Assembly: GCA_015499985.1 (NCBI GenBank)
Contig: JAAAUF010000614.1
Coordinates: 1-25,533, forward strand
Reading direction: 5' to 3'
Origin: Haplosporangium gracile
Taxonomy: Eukaryota > Mortierellomycota > Mortierellomycetes > Mortierellales > Mortierellaceae
DNA: 25,533 nt
This document shows, piece after piece, positions 9,548 through 20,488 of this stretch (positions are counted from its first letter, which is position 1; each line of letters opens with the position of its first letter). The position numbers and the translations under genes were made by a program. The notes below the pieces were generated by a model. It saw only the letters and a program-made list of their open reading frames with translations. It did no database searches and was not told where the DNA came from.

Positions 9548-12500
9548 ATGGGCCACCTTATCACGGTCGCAACTTGCTCGCTTAACCAGTGGGCTCTGGA
9601 CTTCAAGGGGAACCTTGCGAGGACACTCGAGAGTATTCGCATCGCAAAGGAGCGCGGCGCCACTTTTCGCATCGGACCCGAGCTCGAGATCACGTACGTT
9701 TACGACTTTGCGGAATGAATTGAACCAAAGGGGCTTGACAGGACTAATGAAAAAGACTGATGAGAAAGACTGATGAGAAAAATAAACGAAGGGTGCGGAA
9801 GGAGTGAAGACTGTTTGTTTTTTTATGCAAACATTAAATCACACTGCTAACAGTTCAACTTTTGATCAATGGGGTAGTGGATATGGCTGCGCGGATCACT
9901 TCTTGGAAGGTACTTGAGTGCAGGATCCGAACACCACAGTCGCAGGAAGCACATATACAGTGCCAAAAGAGACCTCGTTGCTGACACAAACTTTACCCAA
10001 TTGCTCATAGGTGACACTTATCTTCACTCATGGGAGGTTCTTGGACAGATTCTGACATCCAAGGAAGCCGAAGGAATGCTGCTGGACGTTGGAATGTAAG
10101 CAACCTTATCCATGGTATACATCCCGCAATTTCAATGCTTGGATGATTTGACTGCTACCCACTTTCTGGATATATGCTTACTTTTTTACGGCATCCTACT
10201 AACAACAAACCATTCAATCGTGAATGATTAGGCCAGTGATGCACAAGAATGTAAAGTACAACTGCAGGGTCATTATCCAGGACAGCAAGATCCTCTTGAT
10301 CCGCCCCAAGATGTTTATGGCAAACGATGGTAACTACCGAGAAATGAGATGGTTCACTCCCTGGTCCAAGCAGAAGATTACTGAGGAGCACTACCTCCCT
10401 CGCATGATTCAAAAGATTACAGGACAAATTACCGTTCCCATCGGAGACGCCGTCATCGCGACCCATGATACTTGTATTGGCGTGGAGATGTGCGAGGAAC
10501 TATTTACCCCCAACAGGTGAGCTTTATTTTTTTGAATGCGCCGCATGGATGTTTATTTGCAACAGTTTATATAAAAAGAGGCAGATGACTCATATTGACA
10601 CCGTTTGTTCAAATAGCCCTCATATTGGTCTGTCGCTGGACGGAGTGGAGATCATTACTAACAGCAGTGGAAGCCACCATGAGCTGCGCAAACTCTACAC
10701 CCGTATGGAGCTAATCAAGGAAGCAACACTCAAGGTAAAGCAGGCATTCTCATCCACACGCTCCCAACTGGAGCACAGCGCAGATATCTCTCGAAGCACC
10801 TACTCACCATGTCTCCGCCTTTTAAATACATGTCATGATTAGAGCGGAGGAATTTACTTGTATGCAAACCAGCAGGGATGCGATGGCGACCGACTCTACT
10901 ACGATGGATGTGCACTCATTGTGGTCAATGGCGCAGTTGTGGCTCAGGGATCGCAGTTCTCGATCGGGGATGTCGAAGTTGTAACTGCAACTATCGATCT
11001 GGAAGATATTCGCACGTTCCGATCTTCCTGCAGTCGAGGCATCCAGGCTGCCAGCAGCCCAAGCTACAGAAGAATCCAGGCCAATATGGCGCTGTCGGAT
11101 GGTCGTCTGGAGGATAATCCTGCGATCATCCCTACTATTATCAGGCCCGTGTTCTATCATACACCGGAAGAGGAGATCAGGTAACCCTTGGAAGAAATTG
11201 GTGGCGTACTTGTGATTATTGTCAAGCAAGCAATACTAACTTTTCGATCGCGGTTAACTTACATGGGCAAATAGTTTGGGACCAGCATGCTGGCTTTGGG
11301 ATTACCTCCGCCGCTCTAAGACGAGTGGATTCTTTTTGCCATTGAGCGGAGGCATCGACAGTTGTGCGACCGCTACGATTGTTGCGTCCATGTGTCGATT
11401 GGTTGTCCAGTCTTGTGTCAAGGGCGATAAACAGACTATTGCGGACGCGCGTCAGGTCACTGGAGAGACTGCCGAGACTGGATATATCCCTACTGATCCT
11501 CAGGAGTTTGCCAGGTAAACATAGAGCTGTTTAACTTGAATGCGATAAGGATGTAAGGGCACCTTAATCCTCAATTGATCTGTGAGCTAACTGAGTCTCC
11601 TACTTGATGACTTAGCCGTATCTTCCACACGTGTTATATGGGCACCACGAACTCCTCCAAGGACACGCGCGCAAGAGCTAAGGAACTTGCAGAGACCATC
11701 GGAAGGTAACTGACGCTGCTCGGCCTAGACAAGCAGGATCGTTTGAAGCCAGGGCCAGACCAGAGCGCTGTTTTATTAATCAAGATCATATCCAACAGTT
11801 ATCACGTAGATTTAAACATGGATACGGTAGTGGCGGCCATGCAGGCGCTGTTCACGCTTGTCACAGGAAAAACGCCAGCATTCCGGGCACATGGAGGTTC
11901 AAACGTTGAGAACCTGGCACTGCAAAACATCCAGGCCCGTCTTCGTATGGTCATTGCCTACGTCTTTGCCCAGCTCTTGCCCTGGGTCCGTGGACGCCCT
12001 GGATCTTTGCTCGTCCTTGGAAGTGCCAATGTTGACGAATGGTAGGTGTTTGCTTAGTTTTTTGGGTCGCTGTCCGCTGTTATTGATGGTTCTGGAGGAA
12101 TAACTGACATGACCTTTACTACTTCCTCATATGAATTTAGTCTGAGAGGATATTTCACAAAGTACGACTGCTCGAGTGCGGACATCAACCCTATCGGCAG
12201 TATCAGTAAAGCCGATCTGCGCCGATTCATTGCTTACGCCCAACTCGCCTTCAACATGCCCGTCCTCGAAAGGTATATCCCCTTTCTTTCGTGTTTTCTT
12301 CCCTATTTTGCACCGCCACCTATTTTTACAACCAACACAAATTGAGCTAACCACACGGTGCATCTAATTCTTAAATGAGATAGTTTTCTGCACGCGACGC
12401 CGACGGCAGAATTAGAACCGATCACGGAAGACTATGTACAGGCAGATGAGGTGGACATGGGCATGACCTATGACGAGTTGACCGAGTTTGGGCGTCTGCG

Positions 12501-12959
12501 CAAGATCTACAAGTGTGGGCCATACAGCATGTTTACTAAGCTTGTTCATCTCTGGAGCGATAAGCTTGAAGTTTCCGAGGTAAGATCATTCTTGTTTATT
12601 GTTCAAGAAGCAGGACTATGGCAGAAACAAGCGAGAACACGCGCATTTCCCCCTCGTTGTTGTAGAGGAGCGGAGTGGAGCCTTTCGTACCCCTAACACC
12701 TACCTTCACACCTTTGTCTCAACATGGAACTTAGATTGCGGTGAAGGTGAAGAGGTTCTTTTTTTACTACTCGATCAACCGCCACAAGATGACGACCCTC
12801 ACCCCGGCCTACCACGCAGAATCGTATAGCCCCGACGACAATCGGTTCGATCTGCGGCCCTTCTTGTACAACGCTTCGTGGTCCTGGCAGTTTGAAAAGA
12901 TTGATCGAACCGTTCTCGTCTTGGAGAAAGAGCAGGAGGAACTCAAGAAGCGCAAGTAA
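9548..12959 (+). CDS. QNS1: Glutamine-dependent NAD+ synthetase
   Basis: Catalyses the last step of NAD+ biosynthesis, amidating nicotinic acid adenine dinucleotide with ammonia released from glutamine and using ATP. Twelve exons: 9548-9693, 9878-9909, 10011-10095, 10232-10516, 10617-10734, 10843-11180, 11275-11514, 11616-11705, 11799-12041, 12141-12272, 12384-12579 and 12735-12959. These join in frame to 709 residues, close to yeast (714) and human (706) enzymes. The N-terminal nitrilase-like glutaminase domain has the Glu-Lys-Cys triad: E45 in GPELEIT, K114 in IRPKM, C175 in EMCEEL. The C-terminal synthetase domain has the PP-loop SGGIDS (359-364) and the conserved blocks [13 protein letters not shown] and [14 protein letters not shown]. 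Introns are GT-AG, 93-184 bp. Exon 2 is only 32 nt. The exon 9/10 join gives [15 protein letters not shown], with Cys as in yeast. The start [15 protein letters not shown] matches the family N-terminus. No key residue is missing; expected to be active and cytosolic. Confidence 0.97.
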
Positions 12960-13073
12960 TATGCGGTGCGTTTTTGTGTGGGAGCTTTTGATCTTGAATC
13001 TTTGAAAAATCTGTGGAGAGTCTTTTGCATTTTAGTATAGGTAGAAAAAGAGAGATGTATTCATTCAGCTGCC

Positions 13074-13079
13074 AATAAA
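13074..13079 (+). terminator. Candidate polyadenylation signal of the NAD+ synthetase gene
   Basis: AATAAA lies 115 bases after the stop codon, in an A/T-rich stretch (CCAATAAATAGTTTTTAG). Position and sequence fit a fungal polyadenylation signal. Confidence 0.5.
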
Positions 13080-13102
13080 TAGTTTTTAGTCACCTCTGGG
13101 AC

Positions 13103-13400
13103 TTGGTGCCTTCTCTGTTTTTATCACAAGCTGGCTGTGAGCTTGTTTATCGTGTTTTTGTTTTTCTTGGTTGTGCGAAGGGATATGATGCTACCTCCTC
13201 TGACACGATTGGACGCTACATTACCAAGATGTCCGACCTTCTTCCTCTGCCTCCAGGTATGGAAAAGACGCCTTCTGGTCGCTCTCTTGGCTTTTCCCTG
13301 GTCATCAAGCATGGTGCTTCTTCTGACGAGGTGCAGGCCCAAGGCTTTTAGGCCTCCCTCGGCGACGTATGATTCTTTCGATCGCTCCCGGATATTCTGG
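13103..13400 (+). pseudogene. Fragment resembling a transposon tyrosine recombinase (C-terminal part)
   Basis: The frame ending at 13351 reads TSSDTIGRYITKMSDLLP, then SGRSLGFSLVIKHGASSDEV, then QAQG. After a frameshift ATYDSFDRSRIF follows. From recall, this order (SSDTI..hi..L..LIP; R-x-LG-xxLAxxxGAxxDEVxxxG-W; Y-xxxYR) resembles the end of tyrosine recombinases of Crypton/DIRS-like fungal elements. The stop at 13349-13351 falls where a conserved Trp region is expected, and the piece is short, so it is a broken relic. The upstream part, 13103-13180, is probably not part of the conserved domain. It could instead be some other mobile-element protein; identity is tentative. Confidence 0.35.
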
Positions 13401-14510
13401 AGATGACTCCCCATCTCCTCCAAAGGCATCAAGAAGGTCGATCTGGAATAGTTTCGAAGCCTTCTCCGTTAATCCTCTGAGTGTCGGCCAATGTCGGCGA
13501 GTAACCTGGTGATGAGGAACCCAGGCGTTGTTGTTGACAGCCAGAGACCGACATCTGCCTGTGAGACTTGATTGAAATGCTCTATACTTGGATAGTCTGG
13601 GAAGGCATACGACTGAAGCACGCGCCTCAAGGATAGTTTCCCCAGTTAGATCTAGTTCCGACAAAGTAATAAACTTGACATCGAAAGCCGATATTTGCAC
13701 CAACGAGCGATGATTCCCGCAAGTCCTGTTCAGATATAATGTAATCTCTCGCTTCCAAAGGCAGAAGCTTCTTGCGCATGAGGATTTCGATCTATTTTTT
13801 TTTTTTTTTTCCTTTTGAACAAAAGAAAATTGTTAACATTGATCAATGTCAGAAGCTTATGACTACATAGAAGTTACAGCTTTCAGCCTTTTTTTTTTTT
13901 AACCCTATTGCGAAAACCGATCTCTCCGTTCCTGTAGTGCTTTTTTTTGTTAACTCGATGTCGCTCCTTACAGCCATACATTCCACCGAGCTTCCTAAAA
14001 CAAGCAGGATGGGTTTGCACGTTCGGAAATTCATCGAACGGGTGCAGGACTTCTTGCCCAACTTTACGGAGGGCAGAACTACAGAGGAGAATATGCTGGG
14101 TCTTTGTTTCTGAGGTCTGCCGCCTTGCAATTGTCCCTCCTTAGCTCTTCTGTTTGGCCATCATCATTGGTGCTACAAGGTTGTCACAAAAAAAAAATGT
14201 ATGAGATTGACAGAAAGTCTATTTTCATTATTCACAGAGGATTACAAAAAAAAACTGTCCAAATGTTTTTTAACTGCTGTCTTGTATAACCTTTTACTCA
14301 AGAATGATATTAACATCCAGACCCTTTCTGGATCTTAGTAAACTACACCCTCTAGCACCACTAAACAAAACTCGACCACAGGAGCCGCGACCAAGATGGC
14401 CCAGTCAGACGCTGCAGTCAAGGCTACCAAGTCTAAAAAGTTGTGTCATTGGTATGTCTACTGATGCAATTGAAACAATTCTTCTGTTATTCACGCTGAT
14501 TTTTTTTTTT
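13401..14510. other. Decayed repetitive-looking spacer with an unidentified coding-like fragment
   Basis: No intact gene. The minus-strand open frame 13305-13703 and the plus-strand pieces around 13440-13720 are not recognised. At about 13963-14113 a plus-strand frame reads AIHSTELPKTSRMGLHV, then RKFIERVQDFLPNFTEG, and stops after MLGLCF. It has normal residue composition, unlike the low-complexity frames nearby, and may be another transposon-protein remnant. At 14365-14456 another short coding-like stretch (AATKMAQSDAAVKATKSKK) ends at a GTATGT donor-like site. T or A homopolymers occur at 13793-13810, 13890-13901, 14188-14196 and 14499-14514. Confidence 0.4.
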
Positions 14511-14550
14511 TTTTCTAAAACGATCCATTGTGGGTCATTTGGACAGTTTT
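14251..14550. repeat. 15-bp perfect inverted repeat with a 270-bp spacer
   Basis: AAAACTGTCCAAATG at 14251-14265 is matched by its exact reverse complement at 14536-14550. The right copy overlaps the end of the Tc1-type transposase frame (…SKLSK then stop). ACTGTCC-like ends occur in Tc1/mariner elements, so the pair could bound a small non-autonomous element of about 300 bp or be mismatched ends of nested insertions. No clear TA target duplication was confirmed. Confidence 0.5.
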
Positions 14551-15656
14551 GAAACCATGCATTTTTTTTTATTTAATGTTAAAATCGCGTGTTGCTTCCT
14601 TTTTACCTTAATGACAGCTTGCATCCGCTCAGGCATGCTCCGTATCAGATTGCGACAGACTTCCATTGGCGTCTCCTCCTCCCAGATTTCGTTCACTCTT
14701 TTCCAAAGGTCAAGCATGTCTTCAGGAATGGACCCACGCTCGCGGAGTTTTTTTTTTTTTTTTTCAAGTGTTCCCACAAATGTTCCATGGGATTAAGGTC
14801 TGGCGAATTGGAAAGCCATGTGAGTGGCAAGGTAGGACTTGACTGGCTTAGCGGTATGCTTAGAATCATTGTCTTGTTGGAAGATAAATTGCTCTGGATC
14901 GATGTTGTACCAGTCGACGGTATCCAATAACTCGTCCTGAAGAATGCGAACACACAGCGCCGAGTCCAGTGTAGAGTCAATCCTGGTCAAGAACTCGGGC
15001 CCATCCCAGGTCATACAGCCCCCCAACCACAATCGACCCATCACCATGCTTGACTGTGGGCATAACCAACTCTGGGTCAACATTGCCTGCTTTGACCTTT
15101 GGTTCGTTATTGTACTATACTCACATGTAGTGCATGCCGTCAGAAGATATTCTGTTGATGTTGGACTTTTCGGACCAAATTATTCACTTCCAATCAGCCT
15201 CTGTCCAGTCCTTGTGATGGATAGCAAAAGTTCAGACGCGCCTTCTTCTGAGATTTTGTCAGCCTGGGCTTTTTTGACCGCTCGCTTGGCTTTCGTACCG
15301 ATATCCCTCAGGGCCCGGCGCACAGTATTTGCTGACACTGGATCGTCGTTCTCGTCATTGTATTGTCTAGTGGCCTGTGTTCCTGTTGAGATTGTGCCGC
15401 GATGGATCAATAATCGAATATAGAATGCATTTCGGTAGTCAAACTCCCGTGGCCGACTTCCCTTACTCTTGCTCCTAGTTGGTGCCAATGTTCTGGAGAT
15501 ATTATGGACAGAGGATTTGCATATTCCAACCTTTGCAGCAATCTGACGGACGGATTTGTGCTGTTCAAGTAATTGAAGTGCAGTCTTAACAGTCAATGGT
15601 TTGATGGGCTTCGTATTTGGTGTGTTCATGAAGAGTACTATGAACGTTTAGAAAAT
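14511..15656 (-). mobile_element. Degenerate Tc1/mariner-type DNA transposon
   Basis: The transposase frame on the minus strand (14535-15629) plus short flanks gives an element of about 1.15 kb, a normal size for Tc1. Outward-reading candidates for terminal repeats are GATCGTTTTAGAAAAA (reverse complement of about 14510-14525) and GAACGTTTAGAAAATA (15643-15658); they agree only approximately. Ends are therefore approximate. It lies between unidentified relics and the 3' end of the phospholipase C gene, about 80 bases from that gene's stop codon. Confidence 0.55.
14535..15629 (-). pseudogene. Tc1-like transposase, broken
   Basis: Cut-and-paste DDE transposase that would excise and insert its element at TA sites. 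The minus strand from 15629 reads MNTPNTKPIKPLTVKTALQL with a paired helix-turn-helix (QLLEQHKSVRQIAAKVGICK; SSVHNISRTLAP), intact to about 15186. A TGA stop then interrupts a region reading IIWSEKSNINRISSDG, where the family usually has WSDE, so the first catalytic Asp appears replaced by Glu. More stops follow. A second frame (from about 15060) has GPEFLTRIDSTLDSALCVRI and FIFQQDNDSKHTAKPV with the second Asp. A frameshift near 14830 then leads to SNSPDLNPMEHLWEHLK with the final Glu of the DD34E triad. An A run at 14751-14764 shifts the frame again before the C-terminal ETPMEVCRNLIRSMPERMQA. About 365 codons in all, near normal length, but clearly inactive. Confidence 0.9.
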
Positions 15657-15735
15657 AAAATAACAAAAGTAATTGCTTAGGTATATATATGAAAAGATCG
15701 ATGTAGTAGTTCAACGACATACAGGGTTCTTGTTT

Positions 15736-18700
15736 TTACTTGGACTTGGGTGGTGGGGTAGGAGGCAAGGGGGGAAGATCAGAGGGCTGCAAAAAACTTT
15801 CAGTGGTGGATTCGATCGGGGGTAGCTGCGGAGCACCGCCATTGGACACTACAGACTCGACTGCTTTACCGACAGCAGGCTGAGCAAGAATGGTTGTAGT
15901 GCCGTTGGCGTTGTTGTTGATGTTGTTGTTGGTAGTAGTGGTCGCAGTAATAGGAGCAGCGTGGAGAGAGTGAACAGAACTGTTCTGGCTCAAAGCAAGA
16001 GTCTCTGATGGCTCCGAAGGCTCCTTGTGGCTCGACTCTGTCGATGAACGCGACTCGACTGAGGCTATTGCCTTGACAACGTTATCATGAGGCAAAGGTG
16101 GAAGTTCACCTGAAGACCAGTCCTGCTTGGGCGGAGGGCTCTGAACGAATGATGATACTGATGTTGCATTCACAGGTAGGGGTGGTAACTCTCCCGATAA
16201 TCGCTTGGAAAGGAGAAGTTGGCGTTGAATGGCGCCCTGATTCCTGGTAGTGAGCACAGGCTGGATAGAGACCCTGATAAAGAGCGTACTGTACAGGTAA
16301 GGGTCTCCCGAGGGGTCATGCAACTGAATATGGCGATAACCCTCCTGGAGACAATCCAACGAGATGCAGTAGGAAGCAATCAGATCCGAAAACTTGATAT
16401 CCTCGTCCTGAACCACAAACCGGAAGAACACCAGCTGATGGTGCTCATAGTCGACACGGAACTTGAACGATTCCTGCCAGAGGGGATTGAAGCCGTTGTC
16501 GTTGACATGGCGCGTCTTGTATTTGATCGCTGACTGTCCAGGAACCAACATCTCCACCTCACAGACGGGATCAATCACATCTCCTGACTGTGCTTCGTTA
16601 GGTCTTGGCAGTTGTTGCGCTGAGATGATCTATTAGAAACAAAAGAGTACATCCTCAAAGTTAGCCTCACATGTTTACATAACTAATGGGCTATCCTAAA
16701 ATAAACTCTAAAGCAGGAAACGCGCTTACCTCAAGGGTGACATCGACAGGGTAGGTTTTGACAAAGCTGGGGGCCTTGTCGTGGTTGCAGATCTCGCCGG
16801 CACCAAGTCTCAATGCCTCAGGCTTCAAGACGTATCCACAGTGTCCGTTCATTGTAAACATGGCGTTGTTCATTTGCATGCCACGATCTATATGACAAAA
16901 AAAGCAGTTTTGTGAGAACATAATGTTGGTGCCGCCAAACTTAAGAGGGATCTCTTCATGATGATATCTTACCATGGCTCTGATAGTTCAAGGCAACGAC
17001 CTGGCAACCGCCAGCCCAGTGGTGATGAGGATCGTAGTTGGTCGAGTTAATCCTGAAGCCAGCAGGGTATACTCGGGTCAGATGGCTCTTGTTCATGTTG
17101 ATATACTCCTGCAAAGTCTGCTTGGCTAACCGCAGAGACACGCGCTCAGAGAACGAGATGATCTTGTGGGGGGAACAGTCGTCATGGGTGAATCCCGGGA
17201 AGTGGCGAGACTGACAATAGATAGTGATGTTGCTCAATGCTTGTGCAATCCTGACCTTCTTGGACTTTGTCTTAGGCTTTTTGACGCTCTCGGAGTCACT
17301 CTCACTCTCTACAGGTTGCGAAGGTAATAATACGGTACGATTAGACAATGAAAGGACAGGTATTGAGTTGAGCGGATACTGTTTGCTACATTGGCTCATT
17401 CCCAGATGATGGTTTACCTCGCTCAGACTCGGACTCGGTATCGGTCGAAAACTCCTGCGAAGTAGCGTCGGACGGCAAGACCTTCGACTTGATAAGAATC
17501 TTGAACTGGAGGTCATCTGGACTGGGAAGAGTGACGTTCTCGCTATCCAAGGGCGCAACGACCAGCCAGCTGCCCAGCTTTGTCCGCATGATGTTGGCCA
17601 TGATGTCCTGTTGGTCGAGGTCACAGTGAATTTCCAGCGACAGGATCAAGGGATACGGTGAGTTGACAAACGCATAGGTCGAGATGGCCTCAATAACGTC
17701 TCGAAACAAAATTTTCGACGTCCTAGTAGGTTGTAAAAGAGATAGAAGAGTAATAAAAGTGTTCAATATATTGTCCGGACAACAAACAGTGGTTTTCCCG
17801 AGTGCCGATAAAAAAAAGGGTGCATGAGTACTCACAGCGTGCGTCCGTGATAGATGACAGGCTGACCATCCGGACCATCCCAACAGTCGACTAGCAGTAA
17901 TTGAAATCGAAAACAGATAAAAATAAAGGAGAGTGTGAGGTTAGCATCGTCTGAATTGCATTAAAAAGAATGCATAAAAATGACATATCAACGCCGAGGA
18001 AGCATGCCAACGAAAAACGTACGTTCGACACAGCGACATCCGCTCTGCAAAGCCCGAATGTACCCTTCGATCGAAGAGATGCCGGTCAATTGATGTCCAA
18101 GGAGATAAGTGTTGTGTGAGCTGCTGATATAGTAGTTGGATAGCGTCTGGGACATGTCCTGGTGGACGTGGGCATGTTCAGGGGCCACGATTGAGTTGTC
18201 GACCGATACAAGGAAGCTTGTCAGCGAGTCGACCGTGAACTTATCAACTGTCTTGTCGATATGTTTGCCGTAGATCTCGCGGATGTGCTCAACATCATCG
18301 GTCGTCTTTTGGATGTGCAACATGAAATCGATAAACTCGTCGACAGACATGTGGTCGAGCCTGGTGAGTCGGTTGTACAGGCTGATGATCTCCTTGCGCT
18401 CCTTCAACAACTTGACGAAATGCGTAAAGTTGGAAAAGTCCAAAAAACCTTGGCGCTTCTCGTCCGCCTGGTCGAATCGAAGTCGGATTTCCTTTCTCGA
18501 AAAGTTGATGTTGAGGCGGTGACATAACCGCACGACCTCCTCATAACCAAGCTTTGAGTCGACATCCTTGTCGGCATCCATCCAGTGTTCCTTGAGCCAT
18601 TGGTTCGTCTTGCGCTGCAATTGAGGCAATCCTTCGGCAACCTCCCGCTTGACCGACCACATATGTTCGACGGCTATGATCCACTCCTGATAGGTGTCCT

Positions 18701-20488
18701 TGGTAGGTGCGACGAGATGCAGAGCCTTGTACTTGCCCATGGCCGAGTAGATGATGGTCAACCAACGCTCCTCATGCTCTGGCTTGACACGCAGCTGCTC
18801 GCGATACATCCTTGCGGCTTTGCCCTTTCGAAGCTCTTTGATCTGCTCCACATTGACTATTATTATCATGGAACCAAAAAATAATAATGCAAAAATGAAT
18901 TAGGAAAATGGAGATAAAAAAAGAAACCAAAAAATAACCCATCAACATAGTGAGCACACATGCACATAATAGAGCCTTGGGGGAGAAAAGGATGGGAGGG
19001 GCGGGAAGACAAAAAAAAAAAGAAAAAACAGCAAGCAATGGCATTATCGTTCGTTGCAGCAAGCACAATGGCGGTAACGGGCATTAACCTACTTTTTTTC
19101 TCAGACTTACTTCGTCCAAATTTCCTAGAGTCCCAAAGAATTCTTCCCTGTTCCAAGTCCAGCTTGAACAGACGCGAGTGCTGCTTTTTGGCCGAGATCT
19201 TCAACATTTGTGTCCCTGCATGCAATTGTCTGGCCACGGCAGGATTCAATGGTGGCACAGACTCTCCAGGTGTGACCTTGGCAGCTTCAACATCACGCTT
19301 GGGCTCTGCTCTGGTCACTTGGAGCGGCTGCTCCAACGCGGAAGATTGAGTTGTTGATCCTGAAGCAAGGATCGAGGTCGCTCCTCCTGCTACAGCTACT
19401 CCTGTTGTAACTGTTGTCGCTGTTGCTGTACTAGGGGCATCGATCGAGGCACTGCTGGCCTCTGAGGAGGTTTTGCTATGCGTAAGCGTAAGTTTGGATG
19501 AAGACTGTTTTATGTCTGAAGAAGTGGAGATGGAAGTCGAAACAGCTGTTGTAGGAGCAGCGTTGATTGAGGTTGAGGTTGTTGCGACGCCAGCGTTATT
19601 GCTTGAACGCGATAGGGTGCGATCGAGAGCAGGTCGCTGGGTATGAGAATCCTGACGAAGAAGAGAAGAGATTGGAGGGGTGGTGGACAACTGAGTCTGG
19701 AGATCTTTGATAGAGGCATCAGAGCTAGTTGAAGTTCTGCGGTGGCTACGGAGAAAGTGTTCCTGAGATCTGTTGGCGGCCGAGTTGCCACCACGGGGCC
19801 ATTGAACAACGGACGTCTCTGAACAGATGGCAGAAGCCTGATCGGGCGAGCCTTTATGGACACTGCCGGCGCGAGTGACCTTTGTCGAGGACGAGCGGGC
19901 GATGGTGACGGGAGGGGTGGAGGAGAAGATGATAATGTCCTCGTTCCTTGGCTCGTCGCTGTTGCTCTCGGTGGACGACCTTCGACCCTGATAGCTGGAG
20001 GTGCGTCGGATGAAGATGGACTGTGGCGATACGTCCGTTGTATCGGTGACATTCTTTTGAGCAGGAGGCATGTTAACCGGATTAGTAGTGCAGCTGTTGG
20101 AGTGGATGGTGTGTTCTCCTGAAGAAACGGTAGTAGAGGGATTGGTGGTAGGGGTGTCTGTGGGAAAGATGGATGAGAGTGGAACCTTGTTGTGCTTGTT
20201 GCTAAATTGGTGGTTTCCTTCAGCAGTGGTAGCAGCTCTGTGGGGTGTAGTTGTTGCGGGTTCTGCTGCTGTCTGTACGGTGCCATTTTCACTGTCAGTG
20301 AAGCCTTCGGTGCTTGGTTGGCGATAGATGGATGTGCGAAGACGGGCAGGGAGGGAGTTGCGGAAAGAGTTGCTGGCCTTGAGGTGGTTCTTATCCTTGT
20401 CTTTTTTACCCAGAGAAGGGCTGCTGGGTCTTGAGGACGGAGAGTCCTGGTTCCATCCCGTGATGGCCTTCTTGATCTTGTCGAACAT
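15736..20488 (-). CDS. PLC1: Phosphoinositide-specific phospholipase C (delta-like) with long disordered ends
   Basis: Cleaves phosphatidylinositol 4,5-bisphosphate to inositol trisphosphate and diacylglycerol at the membrane, in calcium signalling. Exons on the minus strand: 20488-19111, 18856-18023, 17890-17836, 17722-17418, 17308-16973, 16887-16730 and 16629-15736, joining to 1319 residues. Residues 1-415 are Ser/Thr-rich low complexity. A PH-like domain lies at about 418-530. An EF-hand loop [12 protein letters not shown] (555-566) is canonical. The X box runs from about 695, with catalytic residues H707 (SSHNTY), E737, D739 (LDCWDG), H752 (IYHGRT) and E786 (LSLEIHC). An acidic Ser/Glu linker (about 845-870) precedes the Y box (about 876-1005), with ISFSE and [16 protein letters not shown]2 domain follows (about 1013-1147). 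The C-terminal 170 residues contain SGELPPLP twice (1167-1174, 1195-1202) and end [14 protein letters not shown]. Introns are GT-AG (254, 132, 113, 109, 85 and 100 bp). The start is the first ATG of exon 1; a later start within the low-complexity part cannot be excluded. Confidence 0.95.

Noticed and set aside
16219..16533. 104-codon plus-strand frame
   Set aside because: Antisense of the phospholipase C C2-domain exon.
19510..20292. 260-codon alternative minus-strand frame inside phospholipase C exon 1
   Set aside because: It overlaps the real exon in another frame and is Ser/Pro/Leu low complexity; the in-frame exon joins correctly to the PH domain.
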